From Tamarix chinensis (Eukaryota; Streptophyta; Magnoliopsida; Caryophyllales; Tamaricaceae), in assembly GCA_030549775.1 (NCBI GenBank), contig CM060175.1, forward strand, positions 67,323,745-67,387,744: DNA of 64,000 nt, in the 5' to 3' direction. The notes under the pieces are model-generated. The model saw only the letters and a program-made list of their open reading frames with translations. It was not told the origin of the DNA and did not search any database. Both the position numbers and the translations under genes were made by a program. Positions 45,456 to 59,200 of this stretch are shown here, piece by piece (the first letter of the stretch is position 1; each line of letters starts with the position of its first letter).

Positions 45456-48149
45456 AGTGTTGCTTTGGAGTCTACTTGAAGCTAGAAGTCCTACAAATGA
45501 AATTGTAAACTTCCATGAGTTCCCTCTTCTATGTGATGTAATTTATTGAATTGTAAGCTTAGGTCACTCAAAAGATAAAGTAAACTCAAGTACACCATGG
45601 AAGAACCTAAATAAAGAGCGACCTCATTTAATTTGCTAATTTATTAACATGCTCACAATGGAAATTTGCAATGTGAGCCATCATGGAACATTACATCAAA
45701 TTGTATACATTGATGGAGGAAGAAAGATAGGCAGAAGCTTTGCTAGACAAAACTATCACTTCTTGATGTCGTTAACAAAACTAAGCAGTGAGAATTTGAA
45801 ATGATTTGGTATGCTTCGTCAAGTCTACTTTTTTAGGCTTGGTCAAGTAAGAAGAAACAAACAAATTATTGGAAATTTTTATGTGCGTCTGCTTGAACCC
45901 ACGCTCACAAAAGTGTAGGAACCATATATAGAATACATTAATGAATCCATTATTTTATAAGAGAGTTCATGATGTGTTGGGCTTACATAAGAAATTCTCC
46001 AAAATTATTATTATGATCTTTTGTTGCATTTATTCCCTTGTGTATAATTAAAATTTGGAAGCTAAATTCTAATTCCAGGTTTAGGCTGAAATTATATATA
46101 GGTTTTTGCCATAACATGATTATCTATAAGCAAATTAGTTATCAAAGGTACTCGGAAAAAAAAATCAAAGTAGGTACGGAACATGGAGTTTATTGTTGTA
46201 CCTAATATAAAAATAATAGTAAATGATTTAGATTTCATCCCAAACTAATTAGTATTGGTCTAGATCTTATCTACTTTATAGCATCGCTACTATAATGGAC
46301 TCAATCCTGATGAGAAAATCAAGAAAAATAGATAAAATTGTCGAAATTCTAATACCAAGTGAAAATTGAAGAATCAATGAGATACGGGAAGGAAACTCAT
46401 TCACCTAAGCCAATCAAGACCAAAAGGCTATGATGGTGGTGTGAAACTCGCAAGGGAGAAGAATAGGTCTAGTCCAAAGTTTTATTCATTCAAAATTTCC
46501 GGTTATAAAGCTCATACTGCAACCACAAGCAAAGGTGGCTTTGACGTAGCAACAGCTAGCTTCATTTTGTGGCAGTGGTGGTGGAGATTATTCTGAAAAA
46601 TACATTGGGAAGAGCCTATGACCGAAAGTTTGTATTAACCTAGGCGAAGTCTGAATTGTACGCTAGTCTCTATTTTTCAAGGCATCGTTGCATAGTAGTT
46701 GACTCTTGTTGATTACGTTGTCTTTCATGGAGGAAATAAAGGAAGCAAATTGTAGTTTGTATGATATTGTTACTTAGCTCTTTAGATATCTATTAAAAAA
46801 AATACACTGTTGTAGTGAATTTAAGACTCAATACAAAGCACTTCCTGGTAACGCAGATTGCTCTAGTGAGTGATCATATCCTCTCTTTTTTCTTTTTCTT
46901 TTTTTTCTTTTGTGAGATCATCATATTTGTACCCCTCTAGCTGTTTACCCGAAGATTTCTATGCTTGAATCTGACACTGAATCTGTAGCGTGGAATCCTG
47001 TATTGGAGGGTGGTGTGATGGAATAGTGGACAAACCTTTTTTAATGAGCTGTCTGTTGGATATGCCTAACTATATAGATTCGTGGATGTCTAAAATATCT
47101 GACGAGGTCAGGCGGGCTTGTTTTGAGCTGAGGAAAAAGATAAATAGACCCAAATGGCCGTGGATAGTTGAGATTAAGTGAGTAAGTCTCCAATGAATGT
47201 TATTGTGGAGTTTGACTGGATACTTTGATTTCACGACTAAAGACCATACAAGAACATGTCTTTTCGTGTGGGACTTGGCTTATTCCTGTGTGCGTGGTGG
47301 GAGTTTTAATTTAGTTTGTCGGCGACTACCTAACGTTGGCAGTAATGGATTGTCGTTATATTACATCTTTTCATATGTTCTGGTGGTGGTGGAGGTGGTA
47401 TCTTGGCCCATGTTTTACGGAATCTCCAAATCCTTTTCATATATGATGCTTTAAAAGGCCACTCATCGTGACTAATAAAAATTTCCTCTATTTATTTATA
47501 AAAGTAAATAAATAAAAGAGGTATCTCTATTCATTTAAAAATTATTGATAAACTTAAAAAGCTGCTATTTTTGTCGCTACATGTCCTTTTTTATAATAAA
47601 AGTCTATTATATATATCTATATATATGTATATATTAAATAAACCGAAATGAATATTTTAATACTTATATATTCAATTTTTTTTATTAAACGATTCTAAAA
47701 TAAAATTTAGGTTCAACTTATTTAGTTATATAAATAAACTGAACTAAATTTATAAGAAGACGAATGCGTTAAGTTTACAAGACTAAATTATAAATGAATT
47801 GACCCAAATTTATCTAGATTCGAACTTAGATTCTTTAATAAATGAGCTTAAAAGTGAATCTTGGTCTCCTTATTTAATAAACGAGTGTGTCGGACCTAAC
47901 TTTTAATAAGGTTTGCGAGTTGACTTGTCTTATATATATATATATATCAAACATTTAGTTTTTCATTATTATTCTTTCATTGAGTCACCACTTAATTTAA
48001 CATATCCTACTAAAAAAATAATATTATGATAAAATCTTTCTCTTTTCTACAAATTTGTACAATTGCTAACTTACTAATATAAACGAGAAACATTATTATG
48101 CTCTAAAGAATGAATGCAGAGTTCCAATACTACTTCCTCAAAGCAATTT
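45456..48149. other. Intergenic DNA with an unassigned short ORF
   Basis: The frame at 46990-47181 (63 codons, with the acidic/basic end ACFELRKKINRPKWPWIVEI) and a second at 47197-47454 lie in a non-repetitive patch. They could be remains of a LINE C-terminus or of a gene exon; I recognise neither. The rest is AT-rich, with (TA)n at about 47933-47946. Confidence 0.35.
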
Positions 48150-50110
48150 TAGTAATGACTCTCTAGGATTCGTGTTCGATGACTTTTGTGTATTGAGCGC
48201 CGTGGATTTTGTAAAAACATTATTGAGAATGGTGATAGAATTTTATTATCCATAATTAGATTATAATTTCTAATAGAAGGGGGAACCAATGTGTATACTT
48301 GGAAAATTAGCAAGTCTTCTGAGTTAAAGAATGAAACTTATTCCCATATACCTAGAAACTTATTAGAAGGGTAAGAATACCCATGTGATGACCATTAAGT
48401 TGTATATCCCCAACTGGGACCCCTAAGTACTTGAAATCTTGTGAGAAACTCAAGTACTCTAGTATGTAGGGCTGTTTACGGTTTAAATATCCGATATTTC
48501 AAATATTTGATTATCGAATATCTGAAATTGTAGATATTTGAAAATGATATTTGTTATTTGATTTGAAACTTTGAATATCCAAAATTTTAAATCGGACATC
48601 AAATATAACCGATATTATTTGAATAAAATTTTTAAATATAAAAAAACCATCAAATCACAAATATATTTGATATTGTCTGATCTGCTGAGCAAATATATGA
48701 TCTGCTCAGCAAATATCCAACTTACTCAATAAATATCCGATGTTAAAACTAAAATAAAGCTACTATATCACAAGATTTAATTGGATTCTATTAGATCTAA
48801 AAAGGGATTATATCAAAAATATAATTTTAACTAAATTAAATTTTGGCCCAAATACTAAATCAAGTAAGTAAAAATTACACAGACACACACACATCTAAAT
48901 TTATTTTTATATAATTATATATAAAATAAAATCATAAAAATATATATATAAATATTTTTCTTCAGATCGAATATTATTTGTATTTGTTAGATTAAATATA
49001 TAGTTTGTTTGACTTTTTATTGACCGAATCGGATATTTAATTTGGAAAAAAAATCAAATCAATTATTTACTTTTTCAAATTGGATCGCTTTAGATATCGG
49101 ATCGGATAAGTAGATATCGGATAACATGAACAACCCTAGTAATATGTGCTCCTTTATTTGTTGTGAGATTCCTCCAAGCAAAACATAACTCTTATAGGGA
49201 TTGATAGTTAAATCCGAAATTCTTGTAAAAAGATGGAACTTGGTCATAAAAATTTGAACCGATTGAAGGCCACCATAAAAAAAAGAGTAACATGTCATCC
49301 ACAAAAGATAAGCTAATAATATTCACCTTTTTGCATTAGGGATGTCCATTGAAATAAGGTTCTTTCCAAAGGGTTTTCATCATTCAGGTAAAATACTCTA
49401 TTACACTAACAAATAGATAGGGGGAGAGAGGATCGCCTTCCCTTAAACCACTTTTCTCTTCAATGGGGGTCTAAAGGTGTACCATTAAGAGCAATTGAGT
49501 ATTTTACACTGGAAACACAAAAAATAATTACCTTTGCTAGATGGAGAGGGAAGTGAAAGGCTAGCATGACCTTCTCAAGGAACTTCCAATGAATTGATTC
49601 GTAGGATTTGCATAGATCTACTTTCAACATGCATCTCGGAGAGGTGTGTTCCTTTCATACAATCTCAATAATTCATGTGTCAATAAGATATTTTCATAAA
49701 TCAATCTCCCTTTAATGAAAGCTAGTCGTGAGATGTTGATCAAATATGGAAGGGTGTGTTGGAGTTTGGTTGTTAAATTTTTTGTGAAAGCTTTGTATAA
49801 GACAATGAAGCGGGCTATCGGCTTAAAATTCCCAACATTCTTAAGATTAGACATCTTGAGAATAAGAAGAAACGTCGTTGCAGTACCAAATTTTGAAGGG
49901 TTTGTTGTGAGAAAAGATTCATTGAAAACTCTCCAAATTTCATCTCCCACAATATCTGAAGCCTTCTTAAAAGAAAAAAAGGAAGTGGAACTTTGAATTG
50001 CCAATGGAAAAAATAGTCTTTTTGACCTCCATATTTGTTCAATGACTAACCAACTAATGTTGATATTCAATCGAAATGAAAAGGCATTGGTAGTTTGGTA
50101 CAATATCTCT
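48150..50110 (-). pseudogene. L1-type LINE reverse-transcriptase relic, interrupted by a hAT MITE
   Basis: The minus-strand frame from 50103 to 49624 encodes FFSFKKASDIVGDEIWRVFN, then LILKMSNLKNVGNFKPIARF and RLAFIKGRLIYENILLTHEL, the ordered N-terminal blocks of plant LINE reverse transcriptase. Past two stops or frameshifts, the segment near 49300 reads SLSFVDDMLLFFYG, containing the catalytic Asp-Asp pair (F[AV]DD box), followed by the thumb-side block ending at 49141. The element resumes beyond the MITE: 48450-48250 on the minus strand reads FKYLGVPVGDIQLN, the expected YLGVP block. The copy was therefore continuous before the MITE entered. The endonuclease domain is absent. The protein cannot be made because of several stops and the insertion. 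Confidence 0.85.
48467..49138. mobile_element. hAT-type MITE, 672 bp, inside the LINE
   Basis: Left end TAGGGCTGTTTACGG; right end, read inward, TAGGGTTGTTCATG. The 8-bp flanks CTAGTATG (48459-48466) and GTAATATG (49139-49146) agree at 6 of 8 positions. The interior is AT-rich and full of GATATCGG/CCGATATT words in both directions, with no transposase frame. LINE sequence continues on both sides. Confidence 0.85.
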
Positions 50111-52700
50111 TGTGTAGTTCTCCTATACTTTTATTGAATATATTTTTAATATTTTTAGAAAAGTTAGCACACAATTATTTATCAAAAAAAAATCCACAAA
50201 ACTACATATTTTCTAAACATAACTTTACTTTGAAAGAAATATCCTAAGATAATTGCCTTTTTAGGAATATTATCCTATTCAAAACTTATATTATTGTAGT
50301 GAAATTCAAGAAAAAAATGAATTGGCAAAAAAAATTTAGAAGTAATATAAATGTATGAGAGTTTTCAAAATCCTTTTTTTTTTTCAATTTTAGGTTATTT
50401 AAAACACCCGCTTATTTCAATAAATTATCTTTCACAAATTGGGTATTAAAATTTAAATTTGTTGAGTAATTGGCAAGAAACATCAATGACCAGAAGCATC
50501 CAATCTTAGATGATTGGAGTCGCAAAAGCCCGAATTTGAAACATAAGTCTAGATCTATTTCTTAATTTGTACTATCCGAACCCCTTATTTGCTGACAAAC
50601 CCTGATATATAGTCAAATTGAGTTTTTGCTCAATTTATAGCTAATTGAACTGGAACTAAATTGAATAGCTATCATGTGTTGTCCTCAACTTGTATCGTTG
50701 CTTTTTGATGGTAGGGTTACCCGTGGTTGCACCGCTCAAGGGAAGGTTGGGTTGCTCAGGGAATGGCTGACGAGCAGGAAGCAGACGTTGGGAGGTGTGA
50801 TTTTAAGAAGCAATTTTTCTTTGTAAACAGTACCGATAGTCAATGTCCCATACCATTATTTCCTCTGTGATGTCGTGATTTGAAGGTGGAGCGGAAGAAG
50901 CGAGCTCGGGGATGACAACGAGCTGAGGGACGATGAAAAGAAAAAGAAGTCTAGGGAGGAAGTACAGCTTCGCTTTTATAATTTAATTTAATCTGGTAGA
51001 GGATAAAGAATAGTTAGATGTCATGCAATTTTGTTGTTTTATGTTAAGATTAGTACAAATTCGATGTCTAATTCTTAATTACTATATATTTAATTATACC
51101 GAAAAAAAATAATGAATTCTGCCAGTTTAGTGCCCAAAATTCTTCAAACTTATAAGTTAAAAGCGTTGATTTTTTAATAGGCAAAACAAAACAAAAAAAC
51201 TTTTATTTATTTTGGAAAACAACCCGATCCTTCGTCCTTATTATGCATTTGTTTCTACAATCTCTACAAAAAAATATTATGGTGAGTGTTCTTGTAAATA
51301 AATAAAATTTATCATTTTCATTATTCTAATTTTAGGAACACTTGACGTTTATAAGATCAAGTGATTATAAATTATATATGAGGTTTTTACTTTGTTACAA
51401 CGTGGACCCCATTGACGAACACAGCAATCCCAAAAAAATAAAAATCTTGAAAATCGTAGATACAGCTCTAATATAGTTATAGTATATTTTTTAAGTGTAT
51501 TTATAATTTATTATGTTATACTAATATTTTTTTTAAGGTACAATAAAAAAAATACTGATATATATTTAATATAATTATAATATACTAATACTTAATTACA
51601 TTATATTTATAATTATAAAGATATGCTTAAAAATACTAAAAAATATATTATGAACATAGTAGACGTACACGGCTGCACTTTAACTACTTCTTCCAAGCAA
51701 GAGATCCCAAAAGCATGATACCAGAGAGGTGAATTCTAGCAAACAATCTATCTGATCAGACTCCTAATCAAAACTCGCTATAACCACGAGGCTGCATTAC
51801 GTCGGTTTCAATTGGGAGTCCAATTTAACTTGATGTTGTCCAAGGCTGATAGAGGTCGTTTGCTCTAGTGTTTCGTAAACAAGTTTTTAAGAGCTTTTAT
51901 GACTGCAAAAGATAAAATAATGGTTTAATCATATCAAATCTTTATCCTGAATTTCTGGCAAGGAACTTTGTAATTTAGCAATAAATAAAAAAACAGCTTT
52001 TATAGAATAGGCTCAAAATAAGACTGTTTCTAACAACCTTATTCAGATCAGCTTTTTCAGGGGCTAATTTATACCTTTAATATACCAACAGCTATGAGCA
52101 TTGTCCCTGATTAGATCAGCTAATAAAATCTAATGTTAGTTAACCGCTATCATAATCTACTATCCGGTATTAGCTATTCACTATTTGCTAAATAGGAGCC
52201 AAGACTTGATTTTTGGATCGAGAGCATATACGAGGAAGTCCCATATCCTTCAAATGAGGTGATCAAGAACATTCGCGCAATGCAGAAGTGGGAAAAATGA
52301 TTAGTTCAAGGTACTTAGATTCCAGGTCCTAATGTTTTTTTATACATAAAAATAAGGGGATAGCATTATGGATTTTGTATTACTCATGACTCATTGCGTT
52401 TCACATTGTCATAATATAAGTACTCCGAATATTACTCTCATATTGATTTGAAAGTTTCCTTCGCCTGGATATTCACTTTTTGATTGACAAATCATCCTCG
52501 TACAGAATTCGGATTTTCCATAGCTGTGTAAATTTGTAAACCACTAAATAAGTCGATGCCTTACTCCTCCAACTACCAAAAAGCCGTAGGCAAATTACTT
52601 CTAAGTTCGGGTGTTGGAACCCATTTCATAGGAAAATTAATTTCAAGTTATGTCATCCTTCCAATCAAAACTTCACAAAAAGCCAGGCCCACAAAGCTTT
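50111..52700. other. Intergenic DNA downstream of the MYB gene
   Basis: No gene recognised. A mildly GC-richer patch at 50690-50960 holds a 31-codon frame starting ATGGCTGACGAGCAG that matches nothing I know. The part nearest 52700 probably includes the MYB 3' UTR. Confidence 0.4.
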
Positions 52701-55700
52701 TCAACTTAGCCCCTCGACTTCAGTCGGAAAATGAATGGCTTGCCTGGGTACCTGGTTTGACAGCGCTTCTGTCATCATCCCCACCAGCTTACTGTGCCCC
52801 TCATCAAACCGCTTATTATGATGACGTTCATTCAACTCTGGTTCCGAAATTCCATCGCTAGCAGAGGTTGCATGAGAATCACAAGGTCTGTGAGTACCAG
52901 CAGCATTCTCCGCCGTCTTCGCAATGGTTTTATCAAGCCCACCCTTGATCCATGCCAGATTATTTAAGTCCGTGGCTATTGAGGCCAACTCAATATTCGA
53001 GAATGAGGGAGGCTCTTCATAGTCGACAAACTCAGGACCTAACAAGGAGCTGGAGGGTTGGTCTCTAGATGGAGTGCTGCAACATCCGTGCCCACATTGC
53101 AACGGGATTCTAGGTTCATAGGGAATACCTTCAACAAACCTTGAGAGGCCAAAGTCAGGTTGAAAGGCTTGTACTAAAGGTCCATGCACTGGTTCAGGTT
53201 TTGGAGGTGCAACAATCCTGGATGAATCAGTAGGTAGAGAATGGTAAACATTGAATGCCCCAACACGTGCAACTGGACGAGGAAGTTCTGGCTGCTGTTG
53301 GGCCTCAGAAACACAAGTTAGAGTAGGATGATGCTCCTCAGCAACACAAGTTCGTGCAGCATGAAGCTCTCCAGAAACAGCATGATTCATTTCGAATGAA
53401 TCTTGGTTCTGAGACAGCTGGTAAGGTTGATTCTGCACCATGTTCTTGGGCTGGTATTGTTGGTTGCTAAACTGGTGATGTTGGTGGTGCATCATGCTCT
53501 GAGATGGATATGGCTGGTCCAGCGTAATATTCTGAGATGAGTGTGGTTGGTTATGCATCATGTTTTGACATGGATATGGTTGGCTGTCCATCATACTCGC
53601 ATCATGTCTTTCAACAGGTTTCAATGAACTAATTTCCCCCGACAATGTCTCTTCTGAAGATGCCCTAGTTCTATCCATGTTCGTATCTTCTCCTGACTTG
53701 AGAGGGACATACCTGCGTCTCAGAGTTGAATTCCAATGGTTCTTAATTGCATTATCTGTTCTACCTGGTAGGAGTTTCGCAATTGCTGCCCATTTGTTAC
53801 CATGAATTGCATGAGCTGAAATTATGATGCAATCTTCTTCCTCTACAGATATATTGACAGATTTAGTATTTTTAGAGAAAAAAGATACAGAAATACTCAA
53901 AATCATAGCACGCATAGCCAATGATCTATAAAAGAAATGCAACAGCTATAATCATATATAAGCAAGGGCATGAGTAAGTCAAAGCCACTTAATGTAAAAA
54001 AGTGGACACAGATGAGACCAAACTGATTGTCTTCAAACATTTCACACTTAACGGATAACAACATATGAAACCAAAAACATTCATATGACACCATGGAAAT
54101 CATCTACATACAAAACAGCACGTGTCTGAGAACGTTTGGTCCTAGATGAGAATAATATATGAGCAAAGCAAAAAATACTTCAAAAACAAAGCATGTAAAG
54201 TAGATCTTATAACCAGACCCAAAATCATGGTCATCAAATCCTTATTACAAGTTCATCATTGCCACTTTAAGGTATACAAAGCCAAACAGCTGACATGGAT
54301 ACCCTCTGTAATCATTTATATTCTGTAGAACTTCATATAGCATGAAAGGGCACAGATAGCAATGGCTTAGCATAAAATTATTATTGTCATATCCCTAGAA
54401 CTAATCAATCAGGCTGGGATGAGAGAAATGAAAACCAAACTCAATCCAATATAGCATCACAAGTGGGATAAAATTGCATGTTGAACTATTCAACATATTC
54501 AAGTTGCAAAAACAAACCAAATGTGCAGCGCATAGTGGTTTAACTGACAATCAATTCTTCACTCTAGGACGTCAACCATGTGTTTCTGTGAGCATCAACA
54601 TCTTATAGCCGGCTTTTACATCTTATATGAAATAAACCCAGACCAGCTATAAATAATACTGTTTGCCCAAAGTTGCACACTTTATGAAAACTTAATCAAC
54701 ATTCATCCAATCATCTAAAAAAAATTACAACTCTACAAATACTAACAATAAATGTGGCAGCACTCGTCTTCAAAAGGTCCACAATTTACAAATACTACTA
54801 CAATTATTACTTCAGTCCATATCATTTTAGTTGATCAGATATTCTTACCAAACTAAGCCAAAATTTAGACAACTCTATTGAATTCAGCATATCCACTTGC
54901 ATAAGCAAAACCAGAGCAGAAATGGGCAATCCAAGGCTTACACACAATGTGGACCCATTTGTAAAGTAGGAAAAAGAAGTTAGGAAGATCAATGAACTTT
55001 CAGGGAAGATATGATTCATTGCATTAATAAATGTCACAGAATCCTTCAATTGATATAATAGAATGAAAAGGCAGCTCTATTTTTTTCTTCTGCCGAAAAA
55101 TACAGTGAGGACAACATGTTTTTCTTTTCTTCCCTAAATCAAAAGTGTCATGGGTGAATTTGGCCTTTTCCTTAAGGTTTTCCTACATATCTAGAGAAAT
55201 CATAAGCATAGAGCTCCATTTTGTACCAAACCACATGTTATAACACCTGCATGCTTGGTATATAAAACATCAATACAGCATGCATCTATAACCATGATAT
55301 GCTAAAGTTTAATGTTTTCGTTGACAAGCTCAATAAATTGATCAATACTGGTTTAGCATGAATAATGCACAAATCGCCAACATGAAGAAAAACAAAACTC
55401 AATGGGAATGAATATGTTGATTCCTTTGATGAGCAGACCAATATATACATCAAAAGCAAAAACTACAGCAAATGGTACTTACTGCATCTCACGATATCTT
55501 AACTGACCAGAAGTGCAGAAAAATTGAAATTACACAACTCAATACATTGAAGCTTTTAGAACCCTATGGATGCTACAGTATTCAAGATGCAGAATCCCTA
55601 TTTTTCTATCCTACTACATTTGTTTCTAAGAACATCTATTGTCCCAACATAAAACGTAAAATCTGCAAGAGACCAACATGTTATTCGCAACCTGAAAACT

Positions 55701-57222
55701 TATATGAGCTCAATCAGCATTCTTGATGTATCCATATGAGATGGTATTGGAAAATATCAACAAATACATAAGATTTACATAAATCAGGTGGGAACATTAC
55801 TACAGGCTAAAAAAAATAACCTACAACACTTTCTATGACTTTAAGGCTTTGGTGATACATATAAATGAAACAATAAAAGAAAAGTATCCAGTCCAATTTT
55901 TTGGGGTAAGGAAACCCTTTGGATTATGCAACTGCACATCTTTATTCCTACTCTATTTGGAATGGATCAACTTAAACAATGAGAAGCAAGAGACATATGA
56001 TAACTATTTTTGTACCAACTAGTTGAACATCATAGGCACATTTATATGCCAATCTTTTATAAACATGTAGGACCCAATCACATATACAAGTTATCATTAG
56101 TAAATGGCTTCAAGATCAAAAATTTTTACTAAAGAAACTTATGTTGCATTATTTGTACACTTATAATTGAAATATACTATGTATAGCCATTGCACAACTG
56201 AAATCAACCAACGAATTAGACAGCTAGCTGAAAAGACAGATGAATAAAAGTAATGCCTTTAGACCACGGAAAAGACGAAGAAATACTCCTTCAAGCATTA
56301 CAAGCCTCAGCATTACTCCCTATCTTCGATCCTTCCTTTGATTTTGATTCCGACAAAAGTATTGGCCTTGAAATGAAAATCCTCTGGAAGAATTGTCAAA
56401 CTCCACCGCCAACTTGCTGGCTGTGCCACCCTTGGGCATAATTTCTTCTACCAGTGTACTCGACCAAATTACTTCAAAAATACCATTAGGCTTCCCCTTC
56501 TAACATTATCCATAAATACTAACGGAAATCAAATTTGGGATTAAAAAGCAGTCTGTCATCACAACATAACCTTTAAGTTTGAGTTTAAAGTTACTAGCAA
56601 AGAGCGATAGGCACATACACCATTTCGCTTGACCGAAGGAATTGGATTCACCTCAGAGTAATTTTCAGGACACAAGCAACAATTGGAAACTCAAATAGCT
56701 GCAAGCCGAATTTCTAAACGCAAAACCAATTGAAACGCACTCAACATCAGAAAACGATTAGAACATCATCAAAAGGAATTCCAAACAATTCAAGTCCATC
56801 CTCAGTTAAGTTAGAACCAAATGTGACTAAAATGCAGAGAGAGAAATAGAAAACGCGCGGTTGTATTCAAGCAAATTACCGGTAAACGGCTTCCGTTTAA
56901 CACAAGGGTCGAGCTGATTGCACCATCGCAGACGGCACGACTTTCCTGAACGACCCGGAATTCCCCGAGCGATGAGACTCCAATTCCTAGCTCCAAATTT
57001 ATGCACTAGGTCACTCAAAATCGCATCTTCTTCCTGCGACCACGGTCCTTTCACTCTCCCTCCACCCTTGCCGCATCCTCCTCCACCGCTGCTGCTGCCA
57101 ACCGCTGCATCGCTAGCTTCAGCTCCAACAATGGTATTCGCACAGTTGTCGGTTATTGTGGTGATAGTAGCGGCGGAAGCGCCCGAAATAGTTAAGCCGT
57201 TAGGGTGGTCTATGGTCGTCAT
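52701..57222 (-). CDS. R2R3-MYB transcription factor (AtMYB1/25/109-like), two coding exons
   Basis: CDS is complement(join(52701..53842,56880..57222)): 494 residues. The donor reads ACCG|GTAATT and the acceptor CTGTAG|AGGAAG; joining restores [20 protein letters not shown] across the site. R2 has W61, W81 and W100 ([24 protein letters not shown]). R3 has F113 in place of the first Trp, then W132 and W151, and ends [11 protein letters not shown]. These repeats bind DNA; the protein acts in the nucleus. The N-terminal 55 residues are Ala/Thr/Gly-rich. The long C-terminus has Q/H/M/P-rich imperfect repeats (about residues 205-275), a probable activation or interaction region. CNQLDP and the R3 sequence place it nearest the AtMYB1/MYB25/MYB109 group, by recall rather than alignment. 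Frames on the opposite strand over both exons are shadows. No defect is seen. Confidence 0.95.
53843..56879 (-). other. 3037-bp intron of the MYB gene
   Basis: It falls between the R2 and R3 repeats, after codon position 1 of E115. AT-rich, with no recognisable insertion or further exon. It is long for a MYB intron. Confidence 0.85.
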
Positions 57223-57420
57223 CGGTTGGTCCCTGTATTGTCTTTTCGCGTCTGTTTCTCTCCCCCTGGTTTGAAGAACCGTAGGGGTTGAAGGTTGATG
57301 ATCGAAGGGACGTAGTTGGGACTTGGGAGTATATAAAAAGCAACTGTGTACCTAACCTAACTGACTATACTATTACTATACGGTGTAAAACACTCGCTCT
57401 CTTCACGTTCAGAGCATCGA
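57223..57420 (-). promoter_or_regulatory. 5' UTR and proximal promoter of the MYB gene
   Basis: On the minus strand CTTTTTATATACTCC at about 57330-57344 contains a TATA-like TTTATATA some 110 bp before the ATG. The leader between is C/T-rich. The assignment is tentative. Confidence 0.45.
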
Positions 57421-58230
57421 CCCCATTTTCCAAACACCCACGTTAGTAAAATGTAAGTATGTAACTTCTCACGGGCCCACGTATTTACAGAAACTATATT
57501 ATGATGGCAATATAGTTTTTTTTATAACTATTTATCATCAAATTTATATATATATATTATTTCTATTAAATAAGCACATCTTATATTCTATCTTATTTCT
57601 CCAATCTCCATCGTATTTTTCTAATACTCACATATTTTAGAGACAACAAATTTAATCCAAATTTAAAATAATATTATTTACCTAAAAATAAATAAAAGAT
57701 CTATATTACCAATTAAAATTTATCAAATTTATAATTGAATTTCATAATTAAGGAAAATGATTTGATAGTGAAATCCAACAACAACAATAAATATAATTTT
57801 ACATGTACTAATTATTTTTTATTAACTAAAAAGTAGATAAAGAACCTAATGATGTTAATGTACGAGAAACTAAGGTAAACACAAGTAATGGAGTATTCTA
57901 TGGTTGCTTAGTTAATTGAATTTTATAAAAATGTTATTTCAAATGACGTGAAATAAAAATAATTATCGCTTTGTTTGTCTATGAAAGTACTTAATATAAT
58001 AATAATAATAATAATAATTGATATGATAATTGAATAAAAATATAATATAAGATGATCACCATTGTCAATAGATATAATCATCAATTTTTTAAACCATAAT
58101 TACTAACTTCATTTGAGATAATTAACAAGCTAGTAATAGGATAATTACTATCACCACTAAATAGAATCAACATTCTATTAATGATGATAACCCAATTGTT
58201 TGTGATAATCACTAAATTTATCACTATTAT
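57421..58230. other. AT-rich intergenic DNA
   Basis: No gene. A TA run at about 57546-57559 and (AAT)n at about 58000-58018. Confidence 0.5.
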
Positions 58231-59200
58231 TATAATACCTCAAATTTAACATAATCGTAATTATGAATAATTGATATTTTAACCTAACTTGGATGATTGA
58301 TATTTTAATCTTATATTATTCTTTAATCTTAAACTTAAACCTAATTATAATCCTAATCATATACTTCTTTTTCTTTCCCCTTTTTTCCTTTTCTTTTTCA
58401 TTGTCTTTTTCCTTTTCTTCTTTTCCTTCCCCCATCTTCTTCTTCCCTGCGTGATTCCCTCCTTCCCCAACCGAATCCCTTTGATTGTGCCTCCAACCAC
58501 AACCTACCTAAGCCTAGCTCATCACCACCACCATCACCTCCCTCATCTTCTGAGGTGTGTCATGTGAAAATTTATTTCGTCCTAAACCCCGATATCTACT
58601 TTTACTCTATATCCCTTATGTGTCACTCTCTACAGCACATATATTCGCTCACCACCACCTCAACTATAAATACCCCTCTATTCTCTCTCTTCATCTCATT
58701 TAATGCCTCACATAACCTTCCTTAGACTCACTCTCTCATTTCCCAACTTCTTTGTGTTTCATTTAATCAAATTTTTCCATTTTCATGTAGCAAGGTTCTA
58801 CATAGTTTTGTCAACCTCACTCTGCACCACTTTACATGCATGAGAAATGTACATTACTTAGCCTTAGTTGCGTCCATAGCTCATGCAAATCACCCCCTTC
58901 AGCGTCCACACCTCACACAAACCACTCCCACCATCGTCACAATCTCACACAACCTATCTCTAATTTCAACCAAAACTCATGCTACACCGACCCCGCATAC
59001 ATGATAACCTCACATTCCCTACCCCTAGTTGCATAAGAGGCTCATGCAAGTCACCCCTTAGCCACACCACTTCCTTACGTAGCAAGCTCAACCTTGCACC
59101 ACATTTTCCCACAATTTTATTTGCTTTAGTTTTGATCCTTTTTCCATTCTTATTTGCCTTATTTTCTCCTTTATTGCTTTCTTAAGTTATAGTAGTGTGT
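58231..59200 (+). mobile_element. LTR remnant, plus strand (start and promoter part)
   Basis: It starts TATAATACCTCAAATTT, a decayed form of TGTAATACCTC. A pyrimidine-rich zone follows (58370-58540), then TATAAATACCCC at 58665 and a C/A-rich leader, the same order as in the long LTRs. The right end was not found. The Ser/His-rich frames at 58836-59185 lie in the leader and are not genes. Confidence 0.55.

Noticed and set aside
46990..47454. Two consecutive frames as a gene
   Set aside because: No known domain, no clear splice sites, different frames; could be LINE remains.
56918..57274. 118-codon plus-strand frame
   Set aside because: Antisense shadow of the MYB first exon.
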